DNA of 64,000 nt from Mesostigma viride (Eukaryota > Streptophyta > Mesostigmatophyceae > Mesostigmatales > Mesostigmataceae). Shown one piece after another: positions 49,195 to 61,763 of this stretch. A program made the translations under genes and the position numbers. Where the stretch lies: the NCBI GenBank assembly GCA_009746045.1, contig RPFO01000041.1, forward strand, positions 458,721-522,720. Direction: 5' to 3'. Position 1 is the stretch's first letter. Each line of letters opens with the position of its first letter. The notes under the pieces were generated by a model that was given only the letters and a program-made list of their open reading frames with translations, was not told where the DNA came from and ran no database searches.

Positions 49195-50173
49195 AACTGA
49201 CACCCATACTGCAACATCTGGACTGAAAAAGATGGGCCCCAGAACTCGTGCAATACTTGTGATGGCATCACGTTTAGCTCAACATGCCCGGGGAGTTCCT
49301 CCTCCTCGCGAGCTCACAAGGGAGATAGCTATGCCTGTCTGCCTATCCAGGGAGTGCATCACCAGCCAAGAGAGCCATTGTCAAAAATGCCAAGGTAACC
49401 GTTTAAGAGGTTCCATGTTGTTCCATCATCATCGCCCACTCAGAGAAAAAAAAAAAAACAGCCAGGCTGGGTCAACTGAGCTCAGGTTACCTGCAACCTG
49501 AGGAGTGACAGGAGGCAGGTTTATTGCACCCTGCACTGTCCATGTTGCACCTGCACAACATGTGAGGACCAGCCACCCCTGCCCTGCACAGAGGGGGCTG
49601 AAGTCCTAGTGACAGGCGACAGGACTATGACATCCTGGACCTGTCCACGTTGCACCTGCACAACGTGTGAGGACCAGCCACCCCTGCCCTGCACAGTGGT
49701 GGCTGAATTCCTGGTGACAGGTGACAGGAATATTTCATCCTGCACCTGTGCTGAGCACGTTGTACGAGACAACATGACAGCACCCATGCCTTTACTCAGT
49801 GCCACTGAACAGTGAGGCCAGGTGGCCCAGGAGAGCCACAGCGAACTGGGGTCCTGGGTAACCACCTGTCAAGGGAGGTTTGACCCTCCACTTGAATGGG
49901 AGGCACCTGAGCCACTGAGCTCAAGGCCTATCCACCAAGGCATACAACCCTAATGGATAAAGAGTGTGAGATACATCCCCTGCCCACCTATGAAGGTGAG
50001 CAGCACGAAATTCCATGGTGTTGAAAAAATCAAAACAGATTTTATTGGCATAGGGCACGCAGATGCATGAAAACAGACTCCAACCAACCCCCCTTGCTGG
50101 AAGCACAACCTACCCCTTGGACCTGCCCAAGGGGTACTGGGTTACCTAGGCGGCCCTGGTTAACAGGACCCTG
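49195..50173 (-). other. C4 3' region, no gene; contains a 105-bp tandem pair
   Basis: Two units of about 105 bp (49536-49640 and 49641-49745) share CCA-GTTGCACCTGCACAAC-TGTGAGGACC and the rest at roughly 85-90%. An A-run at 49446-49458 is also present. I find no copy of the 5' LTR and no polypurine tract of the lineage type here. Confidence 0.55.
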
Positions 50174-51270
50174 CTAGGCGTCCCCCCGATGGGGCAGGGT
50201 TGCCTGCTTGCCATACGGGTTCATCAAGTGGTACAACAGCTGATATTGATCAGCTGCCTGCTGAGGCACTTTGGTGAGTGCATCAGCAGCGTTGTGTTTG
50301 TCCTCCACGTGACGGGTGGACTCCCAGTAGGTGGACTCCTGTTTAAGGACCACCCAGTCAAGATCAGTGTGCACAGCATAGGGGTTAGCAAGGAAGCTGA
50401 GGACTGACTGACTGTCAGTGAGCAAATGTGCCACCACCCCAGCATTGCTGCCTGCTTGCATCTGCAACCAAACCAGCACATGATTCAAGTACCTGGCATG
50501 AAGCACTGCTGACACCACTGCCCTGCACTCAGCAGCATTGCTGCTGACAGCCTTGCGTCTATGCAACCGGCTGTACCATGAAATGAGAGACAAGGGTGCA
50601 TCATCATTCTGCACAAAATACAAGCCTGACTCCCTTGCCTGCAACTTGGTAATCTGCCTGGACTCCATGGAACTATCCATCATAGCTTGAATGTGAATGG
50701 TTTTGTGGAGATCCAAGGAGTGCAAGATAAGGGGAGGGCCTTCCTGGAGAGTTTTGGTGATGGCTTTGTGACCTACTTGCATCAAGACATCATCATCAAC
50801 TCTGCTAACCACAGCCAGGTGAGGTGCACACGTTGAGCACAACCACCCCAGCTTGCCTCTAATGGTGGGACAGGCTCCAGGTTTGATTTTGGTTTGCAAA
50901 ACCTCCAAGCAACTGTGCATGTAATCATTGGGAGAGTAAAGTGCACACACCCACTGGTTTTGATGCTGCTGGAGTTGTAACATTGTGCCACAAAATTTTA
51001 TGGCAGTGGTGCCCAGCTCTACTTGCTTGCCAATTTTAAAATGCTGTGACACTTGTTGTATAAAATCATCTACAGCACGCCTTGGCCCAGCAATCAGCTG
51101 ATCATCCCCATGCCACACAAAGGTGAGTATGCCATGAGGGTGTGGGACCACAAAGAAGCAAGGGTCTATTATGTCATCATATCTAGCCCCTAGCTTTTCA
51201 AACACAGCCTGAGCTGACATCCTGAAAATTCGAGGATCTGATTGCAGCCCCTCAACACCTATGTTAGCTT
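50174..51270 (-). pseudogene. C4 RT (C-terminal part) and RNase H
   Basis: VEGLQSDPRIFRMSAQAVFE aligns with GLEGLRSSPIIWRKSLEKFL of C1, followed by the RT box WHGDDQLIAG (51101-51112), GKLGWLCSTCAPHLAVVSRV, and RNase H: AMMDSSMESR, AECRAVVSA, LTDSQSVLSF, KHNAADALTKV. About 100 residues of RT, including the first catalytic Asp (DFKRAF in C1), are missing between this piece and the preceding one, so the RT cannot work. Confidence 0.75.
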
Positions 51271-54200
51271 TCAGGTTTGCTGAATGCCTGGCGTGTACAA
51301 CTCTGCCTCTGTCAGATCAGTGGTGCCCTTGAACTCTGTCACACAAGGTCTAGCATGGAAAATGACTGACCCATCTGCTGCTGGCTTATGTTTACACACA
51401 AACTTCAGGCGCAAGTGCTTGCACCCTGCAGGCTTTTTGTCAATAGGTGTGACAGGTGGAGTGTGAGAGGGGCTAAGAGGATCTGGCACTACCCATTCTT
51501 CCCTGGCCTTGTTGAAGGCCTCCACCCATTTTAGGAAACCTATGTGTGTGCGACAATCTTGCTCTATCTGTTCATAAGAAAGAGGAGACATTTTAGCCAC
51601 ATCATGCTTGCCCAATCCAAAGGAGGTGGGATGAAGTCTTTGGTTATGAACCAAGTCTGCCACACAAGGTTCTTGCCCTGGGGCATACTTGGGGGTAGCA
51701 AATTTCACAGAAGCAATGTTGGTGTTAAGAAGTTTTTGAAGAGAAATTTTGAAATGACTCAGATCAACACCACCCAGGTCCTGGATGGATAGTCTATCAC
51801 TGGAGATAATGACACCAGGGTAAGAGAGAAAAGGATCCCCCAACAAAGCATTACCTTTATAACCTTCCAATACCTGAAAAGGAGTGGGGATACCAAGTAT
51901 AGTCAACATGACCTGACCTTGTACCTCGAGGGATGACTGCCCTGAGAAATCAGCCACATCATTGGTGCCAGGGTGAAGGTTCCAAAGGCATATGGGGCAC
52001 AGCCAGGGCACTGATAATGCTGACCTGGGCTTGTGTGTCCACTGCAACCATAAATGGGCTATTGTCATTTTGCCCAACCTTCCCCACCTTAGCTGATCCT
52101 GCAGCAGTTTGAGCTTTAGCTCTATGAGCTGATTGTAAAATGCGAACAGCTTCTGCTAGGCTGCGTTTGGAAGATGCAGCTAGTGGCTGAGCTATGTTCA
52201 CAATTGAAGAGGTGAGAGGTTGCTGATCACCTGTTTTGCCATTGTAACCCTCTGCTGCAGGGGGCCAAGCCTGCAGTGACTGCCTACAATCATCAAGGGT
52301 GACCTGGGTGTCACAGTGGGTGTGGCTCTCACACTCACCAGTGGGTGTTCCAAACAACCACTCACTGGGCAACGCTGGGATGCCAGGCAACTGTACAGGG
52401 CTGTCGGCCAACAGCTCTTCCTCCTCTGCCACGTCTGACACAGTTGGAAAATACAATTTCATCCTGTGAGGTGAACACCTGTGAATCTTTCCCGTGTCAT
52501 TGTGTTTAACCAGCACTGTCCTGCCAGTGGTATTAAACTTTAGGATGGTGGCTGGCCCATGCCAGGTACCCACCTTGCCTAGTCCCGACTCCTTGTAGAA
52601 TAGGACCTGGTCCCCTTCTCTGAAGGTGGGACGTGGATGCTTTGCATCCTTGACAGCTAACCTGCTAGCTGTGTGTGCTCGCTGTGCGTTGTATAGGGCT
52701 AGTACCTCAGGTGGATAAATGCCTGCATGCAATCCATCTGGTGTAATGATCACCCCTTGTGGGGTTTTCATGAGTGGCCTCCTGTTGAGGACTTGGCACA
52801 ACCTGGTGGACCACAGAGCTCTGTCAGCATATGACCCACTGTCAGCCAGCAGATTACCATCTTCCTTGGCTACAAGGGTTTTAATGGACCTGATGGCCCT
52901 TTCAATAATGCCTTGCCTCTCATGATCTTCTAGCCCAGCCAGATCAATAGCCTCACACCCTGGTTCATTGGCAAGACACGTGAACTGTTGATCCAGTAAC
53001 AATGCCTCCACAGGGTAGTACCTGGCCTGAGCAATCAAGAGAGCCCTGAGCAACTGTGTCTTGTCCATTCCAGGTAATGGTTCAACGGTTGTGTACCGTG
53101 ACCATGCATCTTTAAGTGCCAAGTAAGATTGTCCTTTTATATGAAAGACATCTCCTACCACCCTGCCCTTGCACTTAGGTGGGGTAGCTACATGCCACTT
53201 AGGGGGTTTGGGTGCATTGAACTGACAATGCTGGCAGTGGGATCTGACCACCTGGCAAGCACGTCTGAGTGCTGCCCCCCCTATTGCTGCTGCCACCAAC
53301 TCTGCACTCACTTCATGCCCATAAAGGAAGTGCAACTGCAAAGCAAGCTCCTGAATACTGATATGAGCATCCTCGGAGGGGGACACTCTGCACACCTTGG
53401 GAACCATAGATGTGAAGGTTGGTTTAGAGACATAATCTTCTGAAACCAGCTGTAGCACCTTTCCAGAACTGCTCACTGCTCTGACAGTGGGGCATGCAGA
53501 TGAAAGAGGTGAAGCAGGCACACTCAAGCCAGCATGAGAGGGAGACTCACACTTCTTGCCGTAAGGAGGCCGCTTGCAGTCCTTGGGGTCACCGTGGGGC
53601 GGCCCGTGGCACTTGTGGCACAGGACGTCCAAGTGCGCCAGCTCGTCCACGTTCTTGCGGCATTTGGGCCGCGAGTGGTACCTCATGCCACAGCGGGTGC
53701 ACCGCTGAGAGGACTTGTCCTCCTTGTCCTGCTTGTTGTTGTTGGTGTTGTTGTTGTTGTTGTTATTGTTGTTGTTGCTGTTGTTGTTGTTGTTGTTGCT
53801 GTTATTGTTGTTGTTGCTGTTGTTGTTGTTGCTGGAGCTGCCCCCCTCGGAGGGAGACTGCCCCTTACCCTTGCCCTTGCCCCAGCCCCTGCCCTTGCCC
53901 TTGCCCTTGCCCTTGCCCTTGCCCTTGCCCTTAAACATCTGTCCCAGCAGGGACTTCACCTCTGCCATGGTGACAGGCCTCTTGCTCCTGTCTTCCCTCT
54001 CCCTGTCCTCCTCCTCCCTATCCTCCCCCCTGACCCTCTTTACAGAGGTGCCCATGGCCCCCTGGCTGAGGGGGGCCAGGGCCAGCTTGATATAATCCAA
54101 TGCCTCCTTCATGTCCTCCCAGTATTTTGCCATGCCTGTTGCAAGCATAGCGTATGTGTTTTTGTCAAGTTTGAGTTTCTCCAGGAAGGAATGCAGCAAG

Positions 54201-54711
54201 AACTTGTGATCTAGTAGCTGCTGGACATCAGGACGTGCTTTGATGGCTAGCTCATATTTCTTGGTCTCAGCCACATAGTCTACAGAGGTGACCCTGTATT
54301 CCTCTACCCACCTGAATGCCCCATACATGTCCACAGATGAGGGGGTGGAGAGGAGGTCAGTTAGCTCCTTCATGAAGGCCTCCCAAACTGCCCTAGCCTG
54401 CGTGTCCTGCCACTTGGGATACCTACGCTGGAAGACAAGGATGAGATTCTGAATCTGAGAGGAGGACTGATGGTAAAAATCCCCCTGCATGAGAGATCCA
54501 AACCAATTCTTGACATTCAGTTCCTCCCTAGCCAGCTGAGAGAGAGAAGTGCATGATTCCCCTGCTCCCTAGTATGCCCCTCAGGCAGCCCCCTGACAGT
54601 AATCCTATCCACAGGACGGTTTTCATTGTATGTGGGCCACCTGGAGGGGGATGCAGGGGGTGAGGGAGAAGATGGTGTTGCTGCTGCAGCATCCACAGCT
54701 AGGAGAGACAT
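51271..54711 (-). pseudogene. C4 gag-integrase-protease polyprotein, with two frameshifts and RT loss
   Basis: Starts at ATG 54711 (MSLLAVDAAAATPSSPS), one frameshift near 54530, then open from about 54520 to 51959. Capsid-like helices come first, then a KGKGKG tract (hexamer repeat near 53870-53930), a poly-Asn tract (53730-53830) and zinc motifs CTRCGMRYHSRPKC and CHKCHGPPHGDPKDC. With no stop it continues into integrase: HFLYGHEVS...CQHCQ, VGDVFHIKG (Asp), LLDQQFTC (Asp), LEDHERQGIIERAI (Glu), and protease-like VAVDTQAQVSII (Asp 52037-52039). A second frameshift near 51970 leads to NALLGDPFLSYPGVIIS. The frame ends at LYTPGIQQT, where the RT deletion begins. Confidence 0.75.
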
Positions 54712-54726
54712 GCTGAGAGGGAGGTG

Positions 54727-56489
54727 CTATTGAGTGAGCTGAGCAGGAGGGGCAAGCATGGGCTGTGTAGGATGGGTAGGCAACATAGGGGTGGGCTGGG
54801 TGGGGGTGTGAGTATGTGTGACTTCCCGCCTCCTGCTGCGGGCCTCCTCCCAGTCATGGAATGTGGGAGAGAGAGACACTTCATCGTCAGTAGGGTTAGT
54901 AAAGTCATGATGCAGCCAGGTAGGCAACCACCTACCCGCCCCTTTCAGGATGGCATTGTGCAGGAGCTCCAGGAGTCGCACCAGGCGAACCCTGTTACCC
55001 TGCACCCTCCTCCCTGAGAGGAGGGCCTGCAGGGCAGGCAGCAAGTCGTCACACACCCTGCGTGTGTCCGCGTGGAGGTTGGGCAAGCCCAGTATGTGCG
55101 TGATAATCGCACACACCAGGCTGCCCGCCTCCGCGACGTGCAGCTGCTGGCTCCTGTCGGCCAGCCCACGGAAGGAGGCTGTGGCAGCCTGAATGGCCCG
55201 CCACACAGACTCATCACCCAGGGTGATGAAGTCCCGACCTTCCAGATCGCCGTCCAGCCGTGCCGGCTGCTGCCCTGCCAGGTGGGACCCTGAGGCCCCT
55301 CCGGCCCAGCCAGGGCCTTGTCCTTGGTGCGGCTGGAGGGGGCCTGCCCCCCAGAGCCGCTGGAGGTGCCAGTGACACCCTCCATGGGAGTTGCCTCCCC
55401 CGCCTGCGCCGGAGGCGCCGGCGTCGCTGCCGGGGTCCCTGCGACCCCGGGAGCTGGCGTCGCCGCCGGGGTCCCTGCAACCCCGGCCGGTGGCCTCCTC
55501 AGCCACCTGGCCCCCCACGCTGGGCGGGGGAGCCCGCTGCTGAGGCTGGACCCTCTGCCCTGCCAGAGGGTCCTGGGTGGTTACACCACCCATGGGCGTG
55601 GTAGGGGCGACTGCCGCCCCGCGCTCCGTCGCAGGCGGCATCGCAGCCGCCTCGCGCCTGTCAGCTTCCCAGCCAACTGGCGTGACTTGTGGCCACGGCG
55701 GCAACGGAGTCAGCGCGATCTCCTGCTTGGCCACCACGCGCAGCGCCTCTCTCTGACGCTGCCTGGACGCCCACTGATCCACAGTGCCTGGATTGCGCCT
55801 CGGCCTGTTGGCAAAGCACCACATCCAAACCGCCACCTGGATCAAGTTGAACTGCATCCGCAGCCGACGCTCGAGCATCGTGTGCGTCCGATGAACATCG
55901 ATCGCATACGTCGGCTCATCTGCAGTCAGCTGAAAATGCTGACGAATGATCCAGCCGTCACCGAGATGAACGCTGGAATGTCATCTTCCCCGATGGGGAG
56001 AAGATACGGTAAGCGCCCGAACTCGACAGGCGGCGGAACATGCGCACCATATCGGTCAATGTCCAGGATGGCCATCTGTCGGCCCACCGAGAGGTTACCA
56101 GACGTCGCCGGCGTCTGGGAAGAAAGCTCTATCGAAGGCCGCGGCCTCACAGGCTGCACCTCCCCGTCCTCTTCCGAGGAATCGCTTCGTTCACGACCCC
56201 CATCACCTGCGATGGGGGTATCACGTGCCCGGGGGTCCTGCCCCCCGGGTGCCATGGCGGACGAGCCGCCAGTGGCAAACGGGCGTCCGCTCGCCATCCC
56301 CCGGGCGCCGGTCCCCACCTGCGGGGTCCGACGCCTGGGGTGATCGGCGACCACCGTGCGGAAGGTGACGCTAGGCGTCACCCTCGGTGCATCGTTGGCG
56401 GAGGGCGAGCCCTCCGGCGAGAGTCGGGGGGATGTGCGCCTGGCAGGCGCCTTCCCCTTGTTGTTGTCCTTGACGTTGTTGGAAGCCAT
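54727..56489 (-). pseudogene. C4 ORF0, frameshifted
   Basis: Starts at ATG 56489 (MASNNVKDNNKGKAPARRTS). The first part is Ser/Pro/Arg-rich, then RQMAILDIDRYGAHVPPPVEFGR. Near 55945 the frame shifts, and coding continues as IIRQHFQLTADEPTYAIDVH, MLERRLRMQFNLIQVAVWMW, a low-complexity Gly/Ala/Pro region, and a helical end LLPALQALLSGRRVQGNRVR with GRWLPTWLHHDFTNP. It stops at 54727, only 15 bases before the gag ATG. The position and C-terminal helical segment with Trp match the ORF0 type of C3. Confidence 0.6.
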
Positions 56490-56616
56490 GTTTTTTTTTT
56501 GTTGTTTTTGGGAAATAAAAAAAAACTTTTCAGTCCAAGTTGGAACGCGTCTAAAGACGAAGGACAACTGTCGAAAGCTGAAATGGAACGATGGTTGTAT
56601 TAGCAATAATGCAATG

Positions 56617-56995
56617 AGAGTAGTGTAAGCTTGAGGGCTCAGAATGGAACGTCTGGGCAAACTCGGGTGCTGCGGCACTCCCCAGTGCTACGCCTATATG
56701 CCTATGGCAGTGCTACCTGCAGCACCTACCAGTGGACAACTGGACACTGCAATGCCATGCGACCACGTCACTAGCGACCAGCTAAGACTCGGCCCGTCAG
56801 GCCCGGCTACACCGGACCTGGCGGGTCGATCTAGCACCTAGGAACAGTCTGGCACTAACTGCACGTCAGTCCACATGACGCCTCAGTACCGTACGCCCTG
56901 CCGTACAGTACTGAGGTGTCCCGCTCAGCCGCGGTAGGCAATACGCGGCGCGCAGGCCGGAAATCCGTGTGTCAGCCTAAGCATCTCATCTAACT
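56617..56995 (-). repeat. C4 5' LTR (boundaries partly inferred)
   Basis: On the minus strand it begins AGTTAGATGAGATG at 56995. The inner end is judged to be near 56617 (...ACACTACTCT before GCATTATTGC, which resembles the CGTATTATTGC leader of C1/C2). A hairpin CCTCAGTAC-CGTAC...GTAC-GTACTGAGG lies at 56881-56916. Confidence 0.45.
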
Positions 56996-59900
56996 TGAGG
57001 CCATGGGCGGCCTGTGGTGCGTTGTTCAGGGAGAACTCCACGAAGCATAGCAACTCCTCCCAGTTGCTGCCCACCTCGTCGGTGTAATGGCGCATGGTTT
57101 CCTGAACCGTGCGGTTGAGCCGCTCCACCAGATGGGAGGACGAGCTGTGATAAGCCGTCCCTAGCGACACCTTGGTTCCCAGGCAGTCGAAGAACTCCTG
57201 CCAGAACCGGGCTGTGAAGAGCGTGTCTCGGTCCGAGATGAACTGGCGGCTGAGTCCGTGGAACCGGAAGACGTGGTTGAGGTACAGTTTGGCACACCCC
57301 TCGGCTGTCAGGTCAGCCGGACAGGGGGCCAGGTGGCACATGCGCGTGAGTCGGTCCACGAACACCAAGATCTTGCTGTTGCCATTCTTGGTCTTCTTAA
57401 AGGGGCCGACGAAATCCATCTGGATCGAGTCCCAGGGACCCAGGGGATCAGGTAGTGTCTTTGGAACAGCCTGAGTACCCGTGTTCTGGGACTTGGCTAC
57501 CTGGCACGACGGGCATTCGTGTATATAGGCCTTGATGTAGTCCTTCATGCCAGGCCAGTAGAAATGGCGGCGCGCCCGTGGTAGCAGCCGATGAATGCCC
57601 TGGTGACCGCCGACAAGAGAATCGTGGAGCTCGTGGAGCAAAGCTGCTCGACAGAGCTCGGGTATGTAGAGGCGCCACGTGTCAGGGCGCACCATGACGT
57701 ATAGGCGTCCCTCTTGGAACTTGCACGGGAGCCTGCCCATCATCTTGGGGTGTGACTTGATCACCTCCAAGGCGGCCGGCTCAGTAACCGTGAAGCGGCT
57801 GATCAGCGTCTCCACGGGGGATGTGACCGTGTACGCATCGGCCTCGTCCTCCTCCTCCGGTAGGTCAAGCGCCGAGTGTAGGTACTCAGACACGACCACC
57901 GGAGATCCAAGAGGTTCCAGATGAAAAATGGCCTGAGCCACAGCACCAAGGGGAACCCGCGTGTGGGATCCCTGAGCCACAGCACCGAGGGGAATCCGCG
58001 TGTGGGATCCCTCCCCTTCCCCGGGGGACCGCGCGTCCACGCGCTGGTCGTCGTCGCCATCGGGGGGCGACAAGGCATCCGGGGTGGTATGACTCATGTG
58101 GAACAGGTAGCGCGCCCGCGGCGACCGTGGGGGGTCATCGTAGAGCGGGGCGCCAGGCGCCTCCTCGCAGGTGCTATGGAGCACCCCCATGTCCTCATAG
58201 AACCAGTAGTCAGCACGACGGGAGAGGGCGTCGGGCACAACATTGTCTGCACCCTTCACGTACTGGATCTTAAAAGGGGCGAACTGGGAAAGGTACTCCA
58301 TCCATCTGGCCTGACGGGGCGTCAGATTTGGCTGCGTCAGGAGGTGAGTCAGGGGCCTATGGTCCGTGTGAATAATCAAACGGGCGGGGTCGAGGTCTCC
58401 TGTCTCGCTGACCGCAACATCAAACTGCGCGCCCAACAGGTGGTGGCGCCATGTGTGGCAACAGTAGACCACAGCCAACAGCTCCTGCTGGTGGACCGGA
58501 TAGTTCCGCTCGGCGGGGATCATTGTGCGGGAGATGTACTCAACCGGTTGCAAGCCCTTGCCTTGGTCCTGCAGGAGGACCCCGCCGATAGCCACCTTGC
58601 TGGCATCCGTCGCGACCACAAAAGGAAGGGACGGGTCTGGGAGCACGAGCACTGGGGCCGCAGTCAAACTGGCCTTGAGGGCCTCAAAGGCCTGCTGGCA
58701 CTGTGCCGACCAGACGAAGGACACGCACTTCTTGAGGAGAGCGTTGATTGGCGACGCGATCGTGGCAAACCTGGGGATGAAGCGTCGATAGTATGACGCC
58801 ATCCCCAGGAAGCTACGCACGCCCTTCACGTCGGTCGGAGCTGGCCACTGTTGGACAGAGGCGATCTTCTCGGGGTCCGTGGCCACGCCTGCTGCAGAAA
58901 GTGTGTGGCCCAGGAACGGGACGCTGCGCCCCGCACGAACCTTAGCCCTGCGGGCCGAGAGATGCTCGTCTTCCATGATGCGCAGGACCGTATCGACGTC
59001 CTCCAGGTGCTCCTCGAAGGTCTTGGAGTACACCAGGATGTCATCCAGATAGGCCAGAGCGCAAGTGCGTTTCCAGGACCAGGGCGGCTTGTCCCCCTTG
59101 CGAGGGTCGCGCAGGTCACTGGACACCTGTGGCAGGTGTGCGGTCCCCATGACGGGCCGCAAGATGTCGTTCATGAGCATCTGGAAGCTGGCTGGTGAGT
59201 TGCAGAGCCCCATCGCCGCCACGCGGAACTGGTAGTGTCCGTATGGCGTATTAAAGGCCGTCTTGTGACAGTCCTCTTCAGCGATGCGGAGCTGCCAAAA
59301 CCCATCGGCGCAGTCGATCACCGTGAAGCAGGTGGCACCCTGCACCCGATTGAAGATGTCATCAATGCGCGGGAGCGGGTACTTGGACTTGACAGTGATC
59401 GCGTTGAGCTTCCTGTAGTCGGTGACGAGCCGCCACTTGCCCCCGGGCTTGGGCACAAGGAGTACCCCAGCGGAGAAGGGGCTGTTGCTGGGCTCAATCA
59501 GACCACGCTCAAGGAGGGCCATCAGGATCTTCTTGAGCTCCATCAGCTCGACGGGCCCCATCCGGTACATCGGGGACGTGGTGGGCCCGTAGCCTTCCTT
59601 GAGGCAGATATGGTGCAGCACAGAACGGGGCGGGGGAAACTGCGGTGTAGACTCGTCGAACAGCTTCTCCCGCTTGGCCAGGACGGCGTTGTAGCGCGCG
59701 ATCTCATCCTCAGTAAAGTCTGTGCCGATCTCCAGCAGCTCCTGAATCAGGGGCACAGAGTCAAGGCGGTACATGTAGTACTCCTTACCCTTCTGCAGGT
59801 TGCGCGCGAGCGTCTTGCTGCTCATCAGCATCTGAGAAGCATGGCGTCGTGGCTTCTCGGGCCCCGCGTCGTGCTGAACGTTGTGCACCTCGGTGCCATG

Positions 59901-60587
59901 CGCCAGGTATTCGTGCCGCGGGCACCAGAAGGAGCCATCAGGAAACCAAACCACCCGGCGCTTGACACTGATCGTCACGTCCTGGGCATCCTGCCAATCC
60001 ACGCCCAAGATGATGTCGGCTGCGCCCAGCGGCGCCACTGTGGCTGTTACCTCTATCGGGATGCCCTGGACAACCGCCTTGAGATCCACGAGACCCGGGG
60101 ACGGGTGCTTGTTACCATCGGCGTACCGGACGTTGATGGGCGTCGGGTGTGGGCGAATGGTGTAGCCAGCGCGTCGCACCAGGGCCTCATGGATAAAAGA
60201 TGTGGTTGCTCCCGTATCCACCATAAACTTAACATCCAGGATCGTCTTCTCCTTCAGAAACGGGTCAAGTGTGGTGGTGGGGAGCGCCAGTCCACCGCTG
60301 AAGACTAGCAGTGTTCTGGTGCTTGGTGCAGAGGGCGGGGAGGCCTTTGGGGCCTGTCCGCCAGACCTATCTACATGATTGGCTGAAGCTGGGTCCACCT
60401 CGGTCGCCGACACGTCTGCACCTGAAGAGGGCGGGGAGACCTCTGGGGCCTGCCCGCCAGTCCTATCTACATCATTGCCTGATGCTACATCGGCCTCAAG
60501 AGTGGCCGCGCCCACATTTGGTGCAGGCGTCTGTTCTACCTGGTTGACTAACTCTACTCCTACTTCTACCCCTGTGGGAAGGGGCAC
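56996..60587 (-). pseudogene. G1 pol: protease, RT, RNase H and integrase core
   Basis: About 1200 residues read from 60587. The protease is KFMVDTGATTSFI (normal DTG) with ADIILGVDW. RT follows with VIDCADGFWQLRI and box YLDDILVYS, RNase H with VATDASKVAIGGVLLQD, HQQELLAVVY, IIHTDHRPLTHLL and VPDALSR, and integrase with HELHDSLVGGHQGIHR...CPSCQVAKSQ (HHCC), IQMDFVGPF (Asp), FISDRDTLFT (Asp) and HLVERLNRT (Glu). The usual SDGQTER before the Glu is SSSSHLVER. The gag stop TAG overlaps the first base of the pol frame, so a -1 shift is likely. The frame itself is intact up to C4, where it is cut after NNAPQAAHGL. Three other pieces complete it further left. Confidence 0.85.
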
Positions 60588-61242
60588 TATGCACGAGGAT
60601 CGCGGGGCCGGGAGGCCGCCTCGTCCGACCGCCCGGTCTCCCCTTCCCCCTCATCCGAGTCGTCGTCGTCGCCGGGATTGAGCGCCTCATACTCGTCATC
60701 CTCAGCCTGCTGCTGCGCCAGGATCTCATTGAGCTCGCGCACCGTCCGAGAGAACGACGCTGGGAAGCGGGGTGTCTGGAACTGGTTGGGCTGCGTGCGC
60801 GCGTCGCGCAGCTTGGCAGCCCGCGCGCCTGCGTTGCGCGGGCGAGCATCCCGCGCTGCCGGCGCTGGGCGCTTCTCAAAGGCGGGACCAGAAAACTTGG
60901 GGGCCTCCTCGGTGGCCTCCGTCGCCGTGCTGGTGCGCGCCTTGAGGCGCGGGCAGTCCTTCTTGAGGTGCCCGACCTCGTGACACATGAAACAGCGGGC
61001 CTTGGACGCATCGATGGCGTGCAGTTGGGTGGCCGGCTGCTCGTCGTCATTGGACTCCTCCCCCTCCGACGGGTCGGGTTCCACTTCAGTGAAGTGGACA
61101 CGGCGTGTCATCGTGGATGAGGCGAACCGGCGGGTGCTGGTGTAGCGCGGCTGCTTGATGACGTCGGCCACCTGTAGAAGGTACTGCTGGACAGCGTGGA
61201 TGTCAAGCTTGTCCCAGGGTACCTCTGCATAGTGCTTCTTAA
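60587..61242 (-). pseudogene. G1 gag, C-terminal part
   Basis: From KKHYAEVPWDKLDIHAVQQY through VHFTEVEPDPSEGEESNDDE, knuckle CFMCHEVGHLKKDC, an Ala/Arg-rich stretch, a helix SFSRTVRELNEILAQQQAED and an acidic tail, with TAG at the end. B1 is inserted at TTAA (61239-61242). The remaining N-terminal part starts at 63903. Confidence 0.75.
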
Positions 61243-61763
61243 GGGGACCCGTCCCTTCTAACCACCCCAAAAGTGAACTCATGTAATAACATTGTAAGTC
61301 CACATGATATGTCCAGATTTGAGTTTGGGGCATCAAAACAACATGTTTGGGCATGCATCCCCCCACCTGTAGGGTTCATGACCCCTGGCTATACACCGGA
61401 TGCCAGCATAATACGCTAAACCATAGGGTCCATGCCACCTAGTGCCTAGGTGCATGGCAAGACCAATCAGCCATGATATTTTCTTTAAGTTCCCACTGTT
61501 TACAAAAAACCTGGCTAGTTGGGTCCCAAAAATGGTACTTCAAACTAGTAGGTGTTAAATTTTGACCTAAAAAGGGTCTTTTTTAGCACATAAAAAAATA
61601 AATCAAATCAATAACACATGTTATATGGCCAGTGGGGTTAAAATCAAATATCACATGGTGGGAAATGTATACTGACCAATTTTCAGCTCAATCTGACCAG
61701 TAAAACAAATATATGATCATGGTTATAGCCCTTTTCAGGACTTGGAAAAAACTGGAAAAACTG

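Larger units (their letters stand above)
49195..56995 (-). mobile_element. C4: copia-like element of the same lineage, degenerate
   Basis: It lies within G1 integrase. Next to it are TGAGC (49190-49194) and TGAGG (56996-57000), an imperfect duplication. On the minus strand the 5' end begins AGTTAGATG, matching the lineage, but I could not find a matching LTR at the 3' end (49195-50170), so one LTR is lost or rearranged. Order: ORF0 (frameshifted), gag fused in frame to integrase and protease-like domain, truncated RT, RNase H. It is the oldest-looking C copy. Confidence 0.7.

Noticed and set aside
53494-54214. Long plus-strand ORFs rich in Cys or Val opposite C4 gag
   Set aside because: They are shadows of the microsatellite-coded Asn and KG tracts on the minus strand.
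57921-60308. Large plus-strand ORFs opposite G1 pol
   Set aside because: They are antisense shadows; the minus strand has a complete set of protease, RT, RNase H and integrase motifs.
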